From the NCBI GenBank assembly GCA_026260175.1, contig JAKCWW010000799.1, positions 9,645 to 73,644 on the forward strand: a stretch of 64,000 nt of DNA. The letters are read 5' to 3'. The translations under genes were made by a program, and so were the position numbers. The DNA is from Reticulitermes lucifugus. Its lineage: Eukaryota > Arthropoda > Insecta > Blattodea > Rhinotermitidae. The stretch's first letter is position 1, and each line of letters begins with the position of its first letter. Under the pieces are notes generated by a model that had not been told where the DNA came from, did no database searches, and saw nothing but the letters and a program-made list of their open reading frames with translations. Shown here piece by piece: positions 22,455 through 33,330 of this stretch.

Positions 22455-22715
22455 AATAGGTCAGTAAGACGTATGAGGGAGTGGAGATATAACCCCACGC
22501 ATTTTTGACATCTACACTTGACGGAGGTGAGCAGTCGCCTTCACGCCTCGGACGCTATACCCCGCCTAAAGAGAAGACGCTACCCACTGGCTAGGGGGTT
22601 GGTGGGCTCCAGAGTTGGTCTGGACGCGTTGGCGAAGAGAAATGCGTGCCGCTGCCGGAAATCCAACTCTGGTGGTCCAGCCAGTAATCATTTACTATAC
22701 TGACTAGGTTACAGC
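22455..22715 (-). repeat. SINE A, near full length
   Basis: Complement words GTGGAGATATAACCCCACGC, CTTGACGGAGGTGAGCAGTC, GGGGGTTGGTGGGCTCC, AGAGTTGGTCTGGACGCG and the head complement TTTACTATACTGACTAGG. B-box diverged. Confidence 0.85.
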
Positions 22716-23644
22716 TGCTCTTGGTGTAGGTGATGTGTACAAAACGTACTGAAGGCCAGACAGACGGTTTGGAGTTGAAACAGTCTGTAGCTATACATTC
22801 GTGTTGACCAGCTGGTGTGCCTCGAGGCTTTGAATGGAAAAGTGATTACGTAAAATTAAGTATGCAAATTAGTATTTTAGAAATGGAAAACTGATGAGAG
22901 ACATTTCTTATACACATGCACAGACACAAAATTAAGAGGGGGAAGGGGGGGGGCTCATGAATTCATGGCTAAGCCGCCGGGGCACCATTGTACATATAAA
23001 ATGTCGGAAGCACAGCATTTACTTAAGCTTTTCAAAGTGATATATGTATCAAACCTTTACCATCTTTCTGTTTTGCGAGCATATTGTGTTTGTATGCAAC
23101 AAACGGTGTTACTGAAAATTAGATGTAGGCCCACTCTTGCTAAAAATTGTCGATCTCTATTTTAATACAAGTTTGCCGCGAAGAAGAAAAAAAACAGTTG
23201 TGCGAGCACAAAAAGCTTGAGAACCGTCGCTGTAGACCCGGAACGACCTGTCATGACGCGACTTTGATTATTGCTACTTCGCATGCGCTGTCCAGTCCCG
23301 TAAGAAAACATCAATTTGTCACATGGGCAGGGAAGAAGCACTGGCAATTGTAGACATTCCTTGAAAGGAATACAATTGCAAATCTTTTTAATGGCAGAGA
23401 GAATACACAGCACCGGCTGTCCCACTGGGCACCTGATGTGACATTCTCACATCATGTGATGGCGTCCACACTTCAAGACAGCCCTAAACGCAGTGTCCAG
23501 TATGTGATGGACACATGGGACTCAGAATAAAATCAGCTGTACAGTTAGCTGTGTTGATTTGTAAGTTTAAAGCGGTGGCAGTGAAGTAGGAGGAGTGAAA
23601 TTCAATTCACATTCCTTTTGTATGTACAACTGTAAGTGCAATAA
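22716..23644. other. no gene recognised
   Basis: A G-run at 22941-22953 and short inverted words around 23440-23520 are the only features. A 92-codon frame at 23147-23425 on either strand has no recognised similarity. Confidence 0.45.
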
Positions 23645-23780
23645 CTGAGCGGGATCGTCGCCGGCTCGTCACATCGGAGTCCCGGACTCCATCTCGGGGC
23701 GGTCCATACGAGACTTGTTTTCGTAGTAGCACTGGCACAATTTTACCTCCGGGTACCTCGGTGTTCCGCTGTTAATAACA
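23645..23780 (+). repeat. SINE C copy 3, diverged
   Basis: GCGGGATCGTCGCCGGCTCG at the A-box position, CTCCATCTCGGGGCGGTCCA with a lost B-box, then ACGAGACTTGTTTTCGTAG and CTCCGGGTACCTCGGTGTTC. The order agrees with the SINE C body and 3' region. Confidence 0.6.
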
Positions 23781-23992
23781 ATCTAGAGATGATTTATTCA
23801 TATTCATTTTTCTACCGTGTACGCTGTAAGCCACAAAAATAACAATAGAATGGCAAATAGATCAGCCGAGGATTTTTTTTGTGCATTTGTGCTGGCCAGT
23901 ATTTTAGGCTTGTGCATTATAGTTGAAGGTCCGACAGCTGTTTGCGTATATTGATAATGTCACGTATTGTAATAAAGTATGATAGTTTAGTA

Positions 23993-24157
23993 CAGGGGTG
24001 CCCAAATTTTCCAGATATCTAGGAGCCATCTCCAAATTCCAGGCCACAGAAGGATAATATGAAGCAAGTTCCATACCGAGAACCCACCAATATGAGGGGC
24101 CACCATACAAAATGTAGTCGCCATGGCGACCTGGCATTCGAGATTTGTGCATCCCAC
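23993..24157. mobile_element. hAT-type MITE, short relative of the 53.8-kb element
   Basis: Starts CAGGGGTGCCCAAATTTTCC, then CTAGGAGCCATCTCCAA. It ends GGCGACCTGGCATTCGAGAT and TTGTGCATCCC. Both ends match the element at 53768-54408 in inverted orientation, but only about 165 bp is kept, so most of the inside was lost. The possible 8-bp flanks GTTTAGTA and TTACAGTA agree at only 5 of 8 positions. Confidence 0.7.
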
Positions 24158-25287
24158 TTACAGTAGTTACCCCGCAATTTGACTCAAGCGGTGACGCTCC
24201 TGATTTGTGTTTGGTGGTGCCCCGTTCGATTCTGTGCGGAGACAGCGTCTACCCTGACTTAATTTGTTCGTGGTTTTTTTTTTTCAGTGCCGGGCTAGTA
24301 CCTGAAATGAAGCCATGATCGCCTCCTTCCACATCTCTTAAAATCCATTATTCAGTATCTTTCGATTATTCGCCGCATTGTAGTCTGAATTGTTATCAGT
24401 GTCGTTAAATATGCAAACAACTGTATCACTGAGGTAGAAAGAGCCTTTCATTTTCATGTGTCGGATGGCGTGTCTACGAAAGCCCCTGTGGCGAATGTTG
24501 ATGCCATCTTGTTTGTGGTGCCGTGTAGGGAGTAATAACAGCACCTACAAATGCAAACATGGGGCCGTCCTTATCTCGTATAGTTTGCACGCCTTGCCCA
24601 AGATAAGCGCACCTTCCCTCCTCCAGAAGTACCAGTAGTAACTGTGCTAAGGACACGTAACCCCTCAGGTCGGTCGCTTTGTCTATGCTATGTGGCCGGC
24701 CGTGCTACCTCATCCTGCATTTCGTTGGTAACTTAGTTTTGTGCTCCATTATTACTGTGCCCTTTTAATAAAAAACCTGTTTGTTTGCTGTGAAGTGATT
24801 ATTGTTATTTTTTATTTATGACGTTGGTTTCCTGACAGTTTTCTCCCTCCAATAATTCCATTTACCGTGTTGTTTATTGCAGTGTTATTTCAGTACTTTT
24901 TTGTGTTCTCGGAAAATGTGTACTAATATGCAGTACTTAAATTCAGATCCTTACTCAGTAATTATATTGCCGACCAGCGTATTGACACTTTGTTACTGCA
25001 GCGTGTCTATCACGTGTTTAGTAGTGGTGAAGCATTTGTACTTTAAAGTTACGTACTTTCTGTTATGTTTTGTAGGTGCGTCATCATTTGTGCTTCATAC
25101 TGTAATTAAACCAGTAAGATATTACTCGTGTATCTGCTTATAGCAATCCTGTTGATTGCTGAGTCGGCTGGATCGTATTTTTAACTAGTCTTATATTTTT
25201 GTGGGAGTTGGTTCTATTCAACAGTGTGGCGGTGAACAACATTGTGTGTAGTTAAACTATTGAGCCCAAGCTGTTTCTTGGGTACCA
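24158..25287. other. no gene recognised; weak tRNA-like word
   Basis: GACTCAAGCGGTGACGC and CCCCGTTCGATTCTG at 24181-24236 have A-box/B-box spacing and may be a decayed SINE head. The remainder, AT-leaning around 24720-25200, is unassigned. Confidence 0.4.
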
Positions 25288-25515
25288 TGTTCATTACCGT
25301 GTTCGCAAGAGCCCACCTTCTGTTTCAGCTATGAGCAGGATGAATCATGTCCACTTCCTCAAACGAGTATTGTTTCTTTAAGATGCATTTTAATATTATT
25401 CTTGCTGTCCTGTGTACACCTAGGTCTCTCGCGTGATCTCTTTCCTTCACTTCTGTATGAATTCCTTTGCCTTTAATGCGTGCTATATTTTCCGACCATC
25501 TCATTCGTCTTTGAT
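25288..25515 (-). mobile_element. LINE-A 3' fragment
   Basis: TGTTCATTACCGTGTTCGCA then AGAGCCCACCTTCTG opens the complement of the LINE-A terminus. AAGATGCATTTTAATATTAT, CACCTAGGTCTC and TGCGTGCTATATTTTCCGA hold the family positions of DNIKMDL, GRPRRRW and ARMG. Coding is scattered over frames. Confidence 0.8.
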
Positions 25516-25544
25516 TACTCTGATAATAATGCGTCTTCCAATAA

Positions 25545-25640
25545 CCGGGGCTGTTCCTGGGGGTAAAGCGGCCGGTGCGTGGCGTTGAGCCGCGGTCAGG
25601 ACAGAGTAGAGCTACATTTCTATTCCCCCTGTGCCTTCGT
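25545..25640 (+). repeat. SINE A, 3' part only
   Basis: CCGGGGCTGTTCCTGGGGGT, AAAGCGGCCGGTGCGTGGCG and GAGTAGAGCTACATTTCTAT, then TCCCCCTG: the last third of the family. It sits directly beside the LINE-A tail. Confidence 0.85.
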
Positions 25641-26064
25641 GTATGTTATAGGGAGACCTTTGTGCCCAAATAATAGTTGCTGGACAGCAGTGGCAAACCC
25701 TGGTCTAATGCAACCGTACGACCTGGCAGCACTAACAGAGTCGTATCGTCGCTTTCTCTCGCATGGAGACGCATGCGCAGAAGCATTACGTAACGACTGA
25801 GTCGAGCAGTTATCTCCCCGCAACTTTCGCCTGGCTCATATAAAACTAACACGCGTATACAACAACCGTCCGAAATTCTCAGAAAAAGGGACGGTAAAAC
25901 AGATTGCTTTTGTTTCTGCAGTTTTAATGGACATATGGGGGCACTGCTAACTTGACCGGATCATTCGCCACGGAGGAAGGTCACAAATTATCGCCCTCTG
26001 AGACATTCTTCCGTTCTGAAACCATATTAGACACTGTAATTTGCGACATTTGAAGTTCTGATAC
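25641..26064. other. no gene recognised
   Basis: Mirror-image frames of 67-73 codons at 25579-25852; no known similarity. Confidence 0.45.
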
Positions 26065-26170
26065 CCGTGTTCATGATGATTCTCATCTTCTGGAATATGG
26101 CGCCATGTATTTTGGTATGTAGGTACCAACGTTTCCGAAACGTTGGTGCCTGCATGCCATTCTAAATCTT
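26065..26170. mobile_element. palindromic MITE family G, small copy
   Basis: TCATCTTCTGGAATATGGCG is the left arm. At the centre GGTACCAACGTTTCC pairs perfectly with GAAACGTTGGTGCC. The right arm ends at TGCATGCCATTCTA. Confidence 0.75.
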
Positions 26171-27724
26171 ATCCTCTCGCAAAAGATGCTGTATTTAAAT
26201 TCTGCACAAGTCCGTTTCCCTCCGTGCTTATAAATCCTATGAAAATTCCTTGAGCAAAATACAGTCACAGGAAGCTCTCGTCCTTCGCTCTTCAGGATGA
26301 TGTGTCGTTTGGACTAATGTGATAGCATATCTGAAAGTACTGATCCACGACGTGTTTTATCGCAAGATAAGCGCCTAGAGTCTTCAGTTAGTGAATCGTT
26401 GGGCGCTGTGTTGCATCCAAGGACAGTGCGCGTGAAGGAGTGGGCAGTTTTTATACCTAACGGCTTTCCTTCCTTGCCCTCGATAATTTGTGCTTGTGTT
26501 ACCTTAAATGCCGACCTTAAACAGGTAAGTTGGAAACTTGACGTGGCAACTGATGGTGTGGTTCATGTATGCAGGCTCTACCTTGTTGTTTTTTGTATTC
26601 GTTTCGCTTGTTTTAGTTAGGTCTGAACTGTTCGAGTGCTACCGTCAGGTTCCTTTGTTCGGGAGAGTGTGGTCGGTGCATTCAAATATACCCAACAATG
26701 CACCGAGCATAATAATTAACTAAAGCGATAAAACCATAAACAAGAAGTGAATATAGTGATTAGAATATAATAACTTCACAAAAACTGCATCCTACAGCAC
26801 CTCTCAGCAAGAACAGAACAGTTTTATGAATAAAATGAAGTGACGACAAAGAAACAAAACAAGACAATTACTTGGATTAGATTAACCATATGAATAATAA
26901 TTTTATTTACATAATATTAATGCTATAGCATTAATATTGATAAATTTAAGATTTTACTATGATAGAATTAATACTGGTAAAATATTCATTAATGGAGTAC
27001 TGTTGACACTCGCTTTATCCGTAGTGAAAACTACACATTTTTCCCATTCTGGTGTCTTGCTTGTCTGATAATTACTGAGGACGTCTAAAATAGCTTGACC
27101 CATAAAATGTGTTCATAAAGGTTTGCATAATAGGAACTGCTCATAGATATCATGGTGAGATTTGTATCTGACGAAACACAAGAGGCGGGTTTGATGTGTG
27201 GATTCGTCTGCCTAGAACGCGAAAAACGGGCTCTGACGCACACAAGCCAGAGTTTGGCTTTTACATCTGCTGCCATAACTCTTATGCGTCTTTTACCTGT
27301 GTCACTGGAAAAAGGATTTCTTCTAAAAGTTTGAATAGTTTATCTCCCACCATGAATTTGTTTATTGTTTTACTGGCTTGTTTGATAAAAATGTCTGCAG
27401 TTGTGTGATTTTTTCCTTCTTGATGCAGTTGTGAGAGAAACTTTGACGTGTGCTTCTCTTGCCTTTGTGCGCACTTGGTTCAGTGCGCTTAGCACTGGAT
27501 TACATTACGCTCCTTGAGTAGTAACTTCTTTCAACTTCGGTGGGAATCACTGCAGTAGATAACTATTGTCCTTAACGTGCCTAACTTGCCCCGTTTTCCC
27601 CTAATATATGGGATTTTACGTCACTGCAGTCGGACGACACAGTTTAGTCTGGTAGATATGTGCCCATGTGTCGAAGGAACTGAACTCTCTTCATCACAAC
27701 TATTTATTCTGCCATGAAGATGGA
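26171..27724. other. no gene recognised
   Basis: The stretch 26870-27000 is strongly AT-rich. A GTAAGT at 26523 follows an open frame, but the candidate exon is not persuasive (see rejected items). Confidence 0.45.
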
Positions 27725-27800
27725 GGGAGCAGTTTTCTTTCAAAACGTTGGTGCATGTGTACCAGACTGCATAGACTCACGCACAGGAAGACCCTAATCT
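27725..27800. mobile_element. palindromic MITE family G, half copy
   Basis: TTTCAAAACGTTGGTGCATG, then TACCAGACTGCATAG and CAGGAAGACC hold the order of the right arm (CGAAACGTTGG..., CCAGACTACACGG..., CCAGAAGAC). The left arm is absent. Confidence 0.5.
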
Positions 27801-27939
27801 TCACGTTACCAATGTTTGTGCATTGTGAACCATGGTTTGTGTCTGTCCCCCAGCGAAAAATGATTAAGACCGAGGCATAATCTGGGACTGAAGTGTTTAT
27901 ATTCATTGCGGTAGAACAGTGGAGAGAACCTTTTAGAAG

Positions 27940-28119
27940 ATGAAAAGTCCAGAATGTTCTGCGTCGCACAAGGCAACTGAAAACAATAAAAGTTTATATT
28001 TTACTGAAGTGTCTGTGGGAAATGTTGGACACATGGGGGAAATGGGAAATGCTTTAATATTGTGGTTGGAGAGTTATCCAGATATGAACCTCAATTTTTA
28101 TCGCGGTGACGGTAAGTGA
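27940..28119 (+). other. 59-codon open frame ending at a GTAAGT donor, candidate exon
   Basis: ATG at 27940 opens MKSPECSASHKATENNK, then SLYFTEVSVGNVGHMGEMGN and ALILWLESYPDMNLNFYRGD, stopping at 28117 just inside a GTAAGT (28112-28117). The composition looks more protein-like than most random frames here. A splice would leave one base of a codon, which does not fit exon A directly. There is no recognised family and no convincing acceptor. Probably chance, recorded because it is close to a good donor. Confidence 0.2.
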
Positions 28120-29261
28120 ATCGAAACGAATCGTCTTGTTTAACGACGCTGTCAGTTACTGATTTTGTATAGTGTCGGCTGTGAATCGATATTCGTATGT
28201 AGGTAGGTATTTTTGATAGGGCCCAGAAAGTAGGAACGTTTTGCTTACTAAGCTAAAAAGTGATTATATAGGCCTACTCTTCGTATTTTATTAAAATATT
28301 CTGGCTTCGATCCCAGCCACTGCAATCCAATTACATTAGTACAAATTTAACTTACACTTATAAAGAGAGCTAAGCATCGTGATCTTTAGTCCTGTGAAGA
28401 ACTAAGGTTCTGTCAGCGGTGAATGTGAAGATTCCTGTAATCTGGGATGTGATGCCACCTGCAGACCCTCCCCGATTTACGCAGTAACGTTTCGGCAAGT
28501 CCGGCGCAAGTCGAATTTTGCGCAGATCGGAATTGAGTATACACAGGTCAACTGTATACGTATATACAAGGGAGCGCAGTTGGAATCCGAACTCCAACAT
28601 GCTGGGACGTGATCGGCCGTAGCGTGACCACCGCACCGCCTGTGTTATCGTCCAGCAATATTTTTCCGCCACCTTCGTCTCGCTGTGCTATCATTCCCGT
28701 AAGGAAACTGCGGCGCGCATTTCAAAATATTATTTCACTTTTAACTTTCTTTAAAATTTCGCAATTCTGAAGTTGCGTAACTTGAAATTGCATAAGTTGG
28801 GGAGTGTGTAGTTTGGTAGATAGGTTCCTCCCAAACACTAATACCTAACTGATAAACTACATCGACATTACATCCTTTAGCATGTGGTTGTGGTTCCTTA
28901 TGTCCTTTTGGGACGAACATATGGTGAGATGTATTGATAGTTCTGTTTTCACAGTGCCGCCGTCGACTGAAATTGCACTTGTGACAGGTGGGGCACTTTT
29001 CAGCGTTATAAGATTAGATAAGTCAAGGCAAACAGAAGAGTTGTATATCTCGCAGGGTGTATTGGTGTGCTGTGAGATAATGAACGTAAATGTATTTGCT
29101 GATCATCTGTTGTGCCCCTGACACAGTTTAGTATTGTGCTATGAGGTGCTGAAGCTCAGTTTATTCACTGATCATTGACCTAACCCCATCACTGTTTACC
29201 AGTTCGCGTTGAATCGAAAATTATTCCCTAATCATGCCGGCGAACTTGTCTTGACGGGTTG
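28120..29261. other. no gene recognised
   Basis: A B-box-like complement (CTTCGATCCCAG at about 28311) hints at a decayed SINE. The 100-codon minus frame at 28370-28672 has no recognised family. Confidence 0.4.
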
Positions 29262-29340
29262 CTTTGGTATAGCTGTGACTTCCATGTTAGGCTTTGGCTG
29301 TGACATGGTTGTTATATCAGGTTAGGTGTTGGCTGTGGTT
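29262..29340 (-). repeat. short tandem repeat, about 35-bp unit, left arm
   Basis: Complement of units of the type ACAGCCAAAGCCTAACATG. It contains GTTAGGCTTTGGCTGT, the exact reverse complement of a word at 30401-30416 on the other side of LINE-B. Confidence 0.6.
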
Positions 29341-29342
29341 CA

Positions 29343-30345
29343 TTCATTCTGCAGTCTGTCTTACGACAGGTCCATAGCCTCTTCCAGAACGAGTTCTTTA
29401 CAGAGTGCAATCTAGTGCTTCTTTCAATTTCCAGTATTCCCTCTTTTCCTTAAGGTCATCCAGTAGCTGCTTACGTCTTTTTCCTCGTTTTCCCGTTACT
29501 TCTGTCCTTCCCTCTAGCTTTACTTCAATAAGAAGGCAGTTCCTACGCAAGATGTGACCAGTCCAGTTAGCCTTTCTTTTTATTGTACGAATATGTAGGA
29601 TATTCCTGTCCTGGACTGTGTGTGTAATACTTCTTCATTTCTCACAGGTCGGTCCAAATGATCTTCTCCATCCTTCTCTAGCACCACATTTCAGAACTTT
29701 TCAGCTACTTCTGATCTACTTTCTGATGTGTCCACGTTTCGGCACTATACAAAGCTATGCTTCAAATGTAGCACTTTACTAGTTTCTTCCTTACATTTTA
29801 GACGTATTTGCTGGTGAAAAGAGTCTTCTTCGTGTTGAGTGCTGCTTTTGCCATGACAGTCCTGGATTTAACATCTCGTGTACATCTTGCATCATTTGTT
29901 AGCATGCTACCTAAATAGTTCAAATATTCCACATTCTCCAGTTGTTTTAGATATATCGTAATCTGTATTGGAAATGGTTGCCTTGATATTCTCATTACCT
30001 TAGGTTTTTCCAAATTCATTTACATTCCATAATATCTTCCAATTTCCATTAGTCTGTCAATCATGCCATATAACAGCGTTTCTTTCTTAGCGAGTAGCAG
30101 AAGGTTTTCTGCATGTTTCACAATGAGAATTACTTTTCCTCCTATTTTGAAGTCTCCAAACCCTTCGAGAGCTTCCTTGGTAAGGTATTCGCTGTATAAA
30201 TAGAATGAGTGACAAACAGCATCCTTGTCTAACTCCTCTTCCAGTCTCCACACTTCTTGTCTCCCGTTGGTCCAGTCATACTTTAAGACTGTGATCCATG
30301 TCCAATACGCTGAATCTTCTTTCACGCCAGTGAATGCCAGTTCCC
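29343..30345 (-). mobile_element. LINE-B: C-terminal half of an insect reverse transcriptase
   Basis: Non-LTR retrotransposon fragment of about 1 kb. The first part (30325 down to 30020) reads KEDSAYWTWITVLKYDWTNG, YSEYLTKEALEGFGDFKIGG and VKHAENLLLLAKKETLL, where the expected RT catalytic block YADD is HAEN. A second frame (30019 down) reads MNLEKPKVMRISRQPFPIQI, EYLNYLGSMLTNDARCTRDV and AKAALNTKKTLFTSKYV. The family continues to a WCWRRMEKISWTDR-type region, which can be followed with frameshifts to about 29345. The pattern matches insect proteins usually labelled endonuclease-reverse transcriptase or craniofacial development protein 2-like. The endonuclease and RT fingers are absent, and both catalytic aspartates are changed. 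It is dead. The clade is not certain. Confidence 0.88.
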
Positions 30346-30399
30346 TTTAGTATCTACACTAATTTAGTCCACTTTACATGGAACCTCTATTCCACATAA

Positions 30400-30490
30400 T
30401 ACAGCCAAAGCCTAACTTGAATTGTCGGTTATACTGCAGCCAAAGCGTAACATGAATTAACATTTATACTACAGCTAAACCCTAACATGA
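30400..30490 (+). repeat. short tandem repeat, about 35-bp unit, right arm
   Basis: Two and a half units: ACAGCCAAAGCCTAACTTGA, GCAGCCAAAGCGTAACATGA and ACAGCTAAACCCTAACATGA at 35-bp spacing. Inverted relative to the similar array at 29262-29340. Confidence 0.65.
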
Positions 30491-30534
30491 CTGAAGGAGG
30501 TGGAACGATAACATGAAGATGGATGTTAAGTAGG

Positions 30535-30765
30535 TATTCGCCGTGCCAAGATCCGGCCTTTCAGCACGGAGGCCCTGGTTCGATTTCGGGCCAGTTTTTT
30601 TGTAATTTGTGTTGGAAAAAAGTGACATTCGGACTGTTTTTCTGTGAGTACTTCTGTTTTCCCTTGATAGTATCGTTCCACCAATGCTCCATGCTCGTCT
30701 TCGGCTTCATACATGTTGGACAAGCGGAGGAAGCATGGGAACCTGCGAACAAAGTAATTCTCTGT
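30535..30765 (+). repeat. SINE C copy 4, diverged
   Basis: CACGGAGGCCCTGGTTCGAT gives a B-box, then TTCGGGCCAG and TGTAATTTGTGTTGG, and GAGTACTTCTGTTTTCCCTT. The order matches SINE C, with the A-box region eroded. Confidence 0.65.
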
Positions 30766-31856
30766 CGGATATCGTGGAGCAGTAGCCGGAAAAGTACATC
30801 GACGTTACTTACTTAAGCAGGGTGTATAGATGTGGCTCAGCATCGTGTGCAGTGCAGGGTTTTGGTTTGGGCGGTGTAGTGTGTGATGGAATTGGCAAAC
30901 ATGATTTGAATTGCTGTGGTTAACTCGGCTTCCAGTCTTCTGCCTGGTAGTAACCAGGATTGTAGCCTCTAACTGGATGACCTCGACTGTTTTTATGTTT
31001 ACCGAGTATTTCGTATCATGTAGTGGATATTCGTACATGCAAACAAGACACTCATTTTATTAATTATTTTTTAGACAGCATGTTTCGGTTCAGTTCTGGG
31101 GTACAATTAAAGAAACGAGTTTTTGAACATTGTAAGGGTCAGTTGTATGAGCGTTAGGTAACATGGATAAACTTGTAACAAACATTGAAACAAGTACTTA
31201 TCTTATGCCGTACATATAAAATTGTCTTCAAAATTAACGTGCAGAGGTGTACAGAATTACATACAGTACCACGAACTGTAATCAGGATATACGAGTAGAA
31301 GAGTTGACCTCAGTATTGTTGATTTTTTGTGAGTAACTTTGTTAGCCTGCATGCAGTATCCGGTACAGCGTACATGTGCTTTCTGTTATTTATGACATCT
31401 TAGCTAGCAGCTGAATAAGGATTTAGGGGGAAAAAATTATATCGCCGGGCTTGTGTGTGCGACATCACTTCCGAAGATGGCGTGCAGTACGTGTAAGTGG
31501 CCCGTTAGTGTTGCGAGGTTAATTTTTATCGATATCTTAAACTGGTTAGTCACTGTGTTAAAGTTCTGATTTACACAGTATCTGACTTAATTTGTGGGGT
31601 GGAATATTGTGAGGCACACAAAGATCGGCGAGCCGTGGCTCCACAGCCCCAGCCATACTCATTTGTTCCCTTCGTAAAGTAGCGGCAGTACTGCACCGGC
31701 CTCAGTTCACGAGTTTGGCTGTGTAATGTGACCCGTAAAGTGCTGCCTTTGATGGGGAATACTTCTGTATGTGTTTCTGTGACTCATTTCTGCTTATTGT
31801 AGGACTATCTGGTATGCACGATTGTGCGCGTGCGCGCACTCATGCTCACGGACAAA
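30766..31856. other. no gene recognised
   Basis: Unassigned intron-like sequence; no open frame over 80 codons and no repeat ends. Confidence 0.5.
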
Positions 31857-32031
31857 CCCAAACACACACATAACCACACACAGACGCAATGATTACACAA
31901 CCCCCACACACACCGACACAGTACGTACACGAATACATACAGGAAGCCCCACACACACTCAGAAAAAACACACGCACATACATACATACATGCACACACA
32001 CACACATACGTACATACACACACACACGCGT

Positions 32032-32066
<35 letters not shown>
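31857..32066 (+). repeat. compound (CA)n-rich repeat
   Basis: About 210 bp of ACACAC and ACATAC words with interruptions, ending in about 15 perfect CA units. The His/Thr-rich and Cys/Val-rich frames on either strand are products of this repeat, not proteins. Confidence 0.95.
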
Positions 32067-32068
<2 letters not shown>

Positions 32069-32865
32069 GAGAGCAAGTTAATATCTTCTGCAGGCCCAGT
32101 CAGCTGTCTGTTAACGACCTAATAATGTTCAGTGTGTAACTCAGTAACTCAGCACGTATCTGCATTCCGTTCTTCCCTTCGCTGTGTTCGGTGTTTGTTC
32201 GAATCAACGTTATCAATACAAATAGCTTATCGGCTCGTAGCTGTGCACGAGACACTTGGCGCCTTACTGTTATGATTTTTAATGTCTGGTTCGCGCTTTC
32301 GGAGGACCCGGAGGACCCGGCTACCACAGCGTTCTGGTGTAACATATTCGGTCAGTGTATTCTTGATAGTTTTGCGAAGGTAAGAAAACTACTTACACGT
32401 AATGATAGGCCTATATGCCAGTTCGCAATGCAAACGTCTGATTCAGTAACTTACTAATTAAATAACAGTTGTAAAACAAACTAATGTAGCCCATCAACCG
32501 ATCGGCTAACCCACTAATTTTCAGACTTCATGGCCAAAGACTTAACAATGTAAAGAAGTAAGTAACTTTATTCTTGCCATACGTTGTGGTTATTATAATT
32601 AATGTACTGTCTGACTGAGTGCTGAAGGTGGGTGATTGCTTCTCACGCCTTACTTACAGGCATATCTGAACACGCATGAATTTCCAGTTCCCCGCTGTTT
32701 GGAATCTTCCTCCTTCATTACTTAGACAATAAAAACTAGCCTTTGCACATTTATGAGATGAAAATAAACTATTTTGATCTAGTACAATTGTAATGGCAAG
32801 ATTTTGTGTAATTAATTATGTAACGAATGAACAAAGCAACCAACCAGCTATTTAAATAATTCTCT
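32067..32865. other. no gene recognised
   Basis: Contains an 88-codon frame (32191-32457) passing a GTAAGA at 32377, rejected as an exon. The last 12 bases before 32878 are the SINE B target duplication. Confidence 0.45.
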
Positions 32866-32877
32866 AACTTCCTACCT

Positions 32878-33010
32878 TCTCTGCGACGGGCTGGTCACTC
32901 GTCCAGAGGAGTCCTACCGAGTGTGGTGTGTCTAATGTGTGTGATCATGAAACCTCGAAATGAGGAGGCCAAGGCACCCCAAAAGGGGCTGTTGTGCCAT
33001 AGGAAAAAAA
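32878..33010 (+). repeat. SINE B copy 2, 5'-truncated, with 12-bp TSD
   Basis: GGGCTGGTCACTCGTCCAGA, GTCCTACCGAGTGTGGTGTG, AGGAGGCCAAGGCACC and GGGGCTGTTGTGCCATAGG, then poly-A. Flanked by the exact direct repeat AACTTCCTACCT (32866-32877 and 33011-33022). The head and B-box are missing. 5' truncation, an A-tail and a perfect duplication are the signature of LINE-type target-primed insertion. Confidence 0.92.
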
Positions 33011-33244
33011 AACTTCCTACCTACGTACATATTGACGTAATTCTCTTTCTACCTGCCTACCTACTTACTTGTTGACGCAATTATCTGCCAGCATAACTAC
33101 ATACGTAAGACGGAACCTCAGGGTCGATAGGATACTTCGTATTCGCAAGGTTCCTCCTAGTTCATGTCTTGGTCTCAGAGACTGACTTTCCTGACTGCTG
33201 GTTTCCTTGAGTTTCCTCCCATCAGGTATAGTCGAAGGATAGAC

Positions 33245-33330
33245 AGAGGTTTGTGTATTTCTCCGAAACGTCGGCACGTGCCAGACTACATAGTGTCATG
33301 ACCAAGAGGACAGTACTGTGACACCGCCGT
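33245..33330. mobile_element. palindromic MITE family G, half copy
   Basis: TTCTCCGAAACGTCGGCACG, CCAGACTACATAGTGTCATG and ACCAAGAGGAC give the right arm. No left arm was identified, although GGTTTCCTTGAGTTTCCTCC upstream may be the remains of the loop. Confidence 0.6.

Noticed and set aside
26388-26522. Candidate exon ending at GTAAGT (26523)
   Set aside because: A plausible TCTTCAG acceptor and open frame exist, but the peptide is hydrophobic and unremarkable, and its phase (0) does not join exon A.
31805-32139. His/Thr-rich and Cys/Val-rich frames
   Set aside because: Translation of a CA/TG simple repeat.
32191-32376. Candidate exon before GTAAGA (32377)
   Set aside because: No convincing acceptor and no compatibility with exon A phase.
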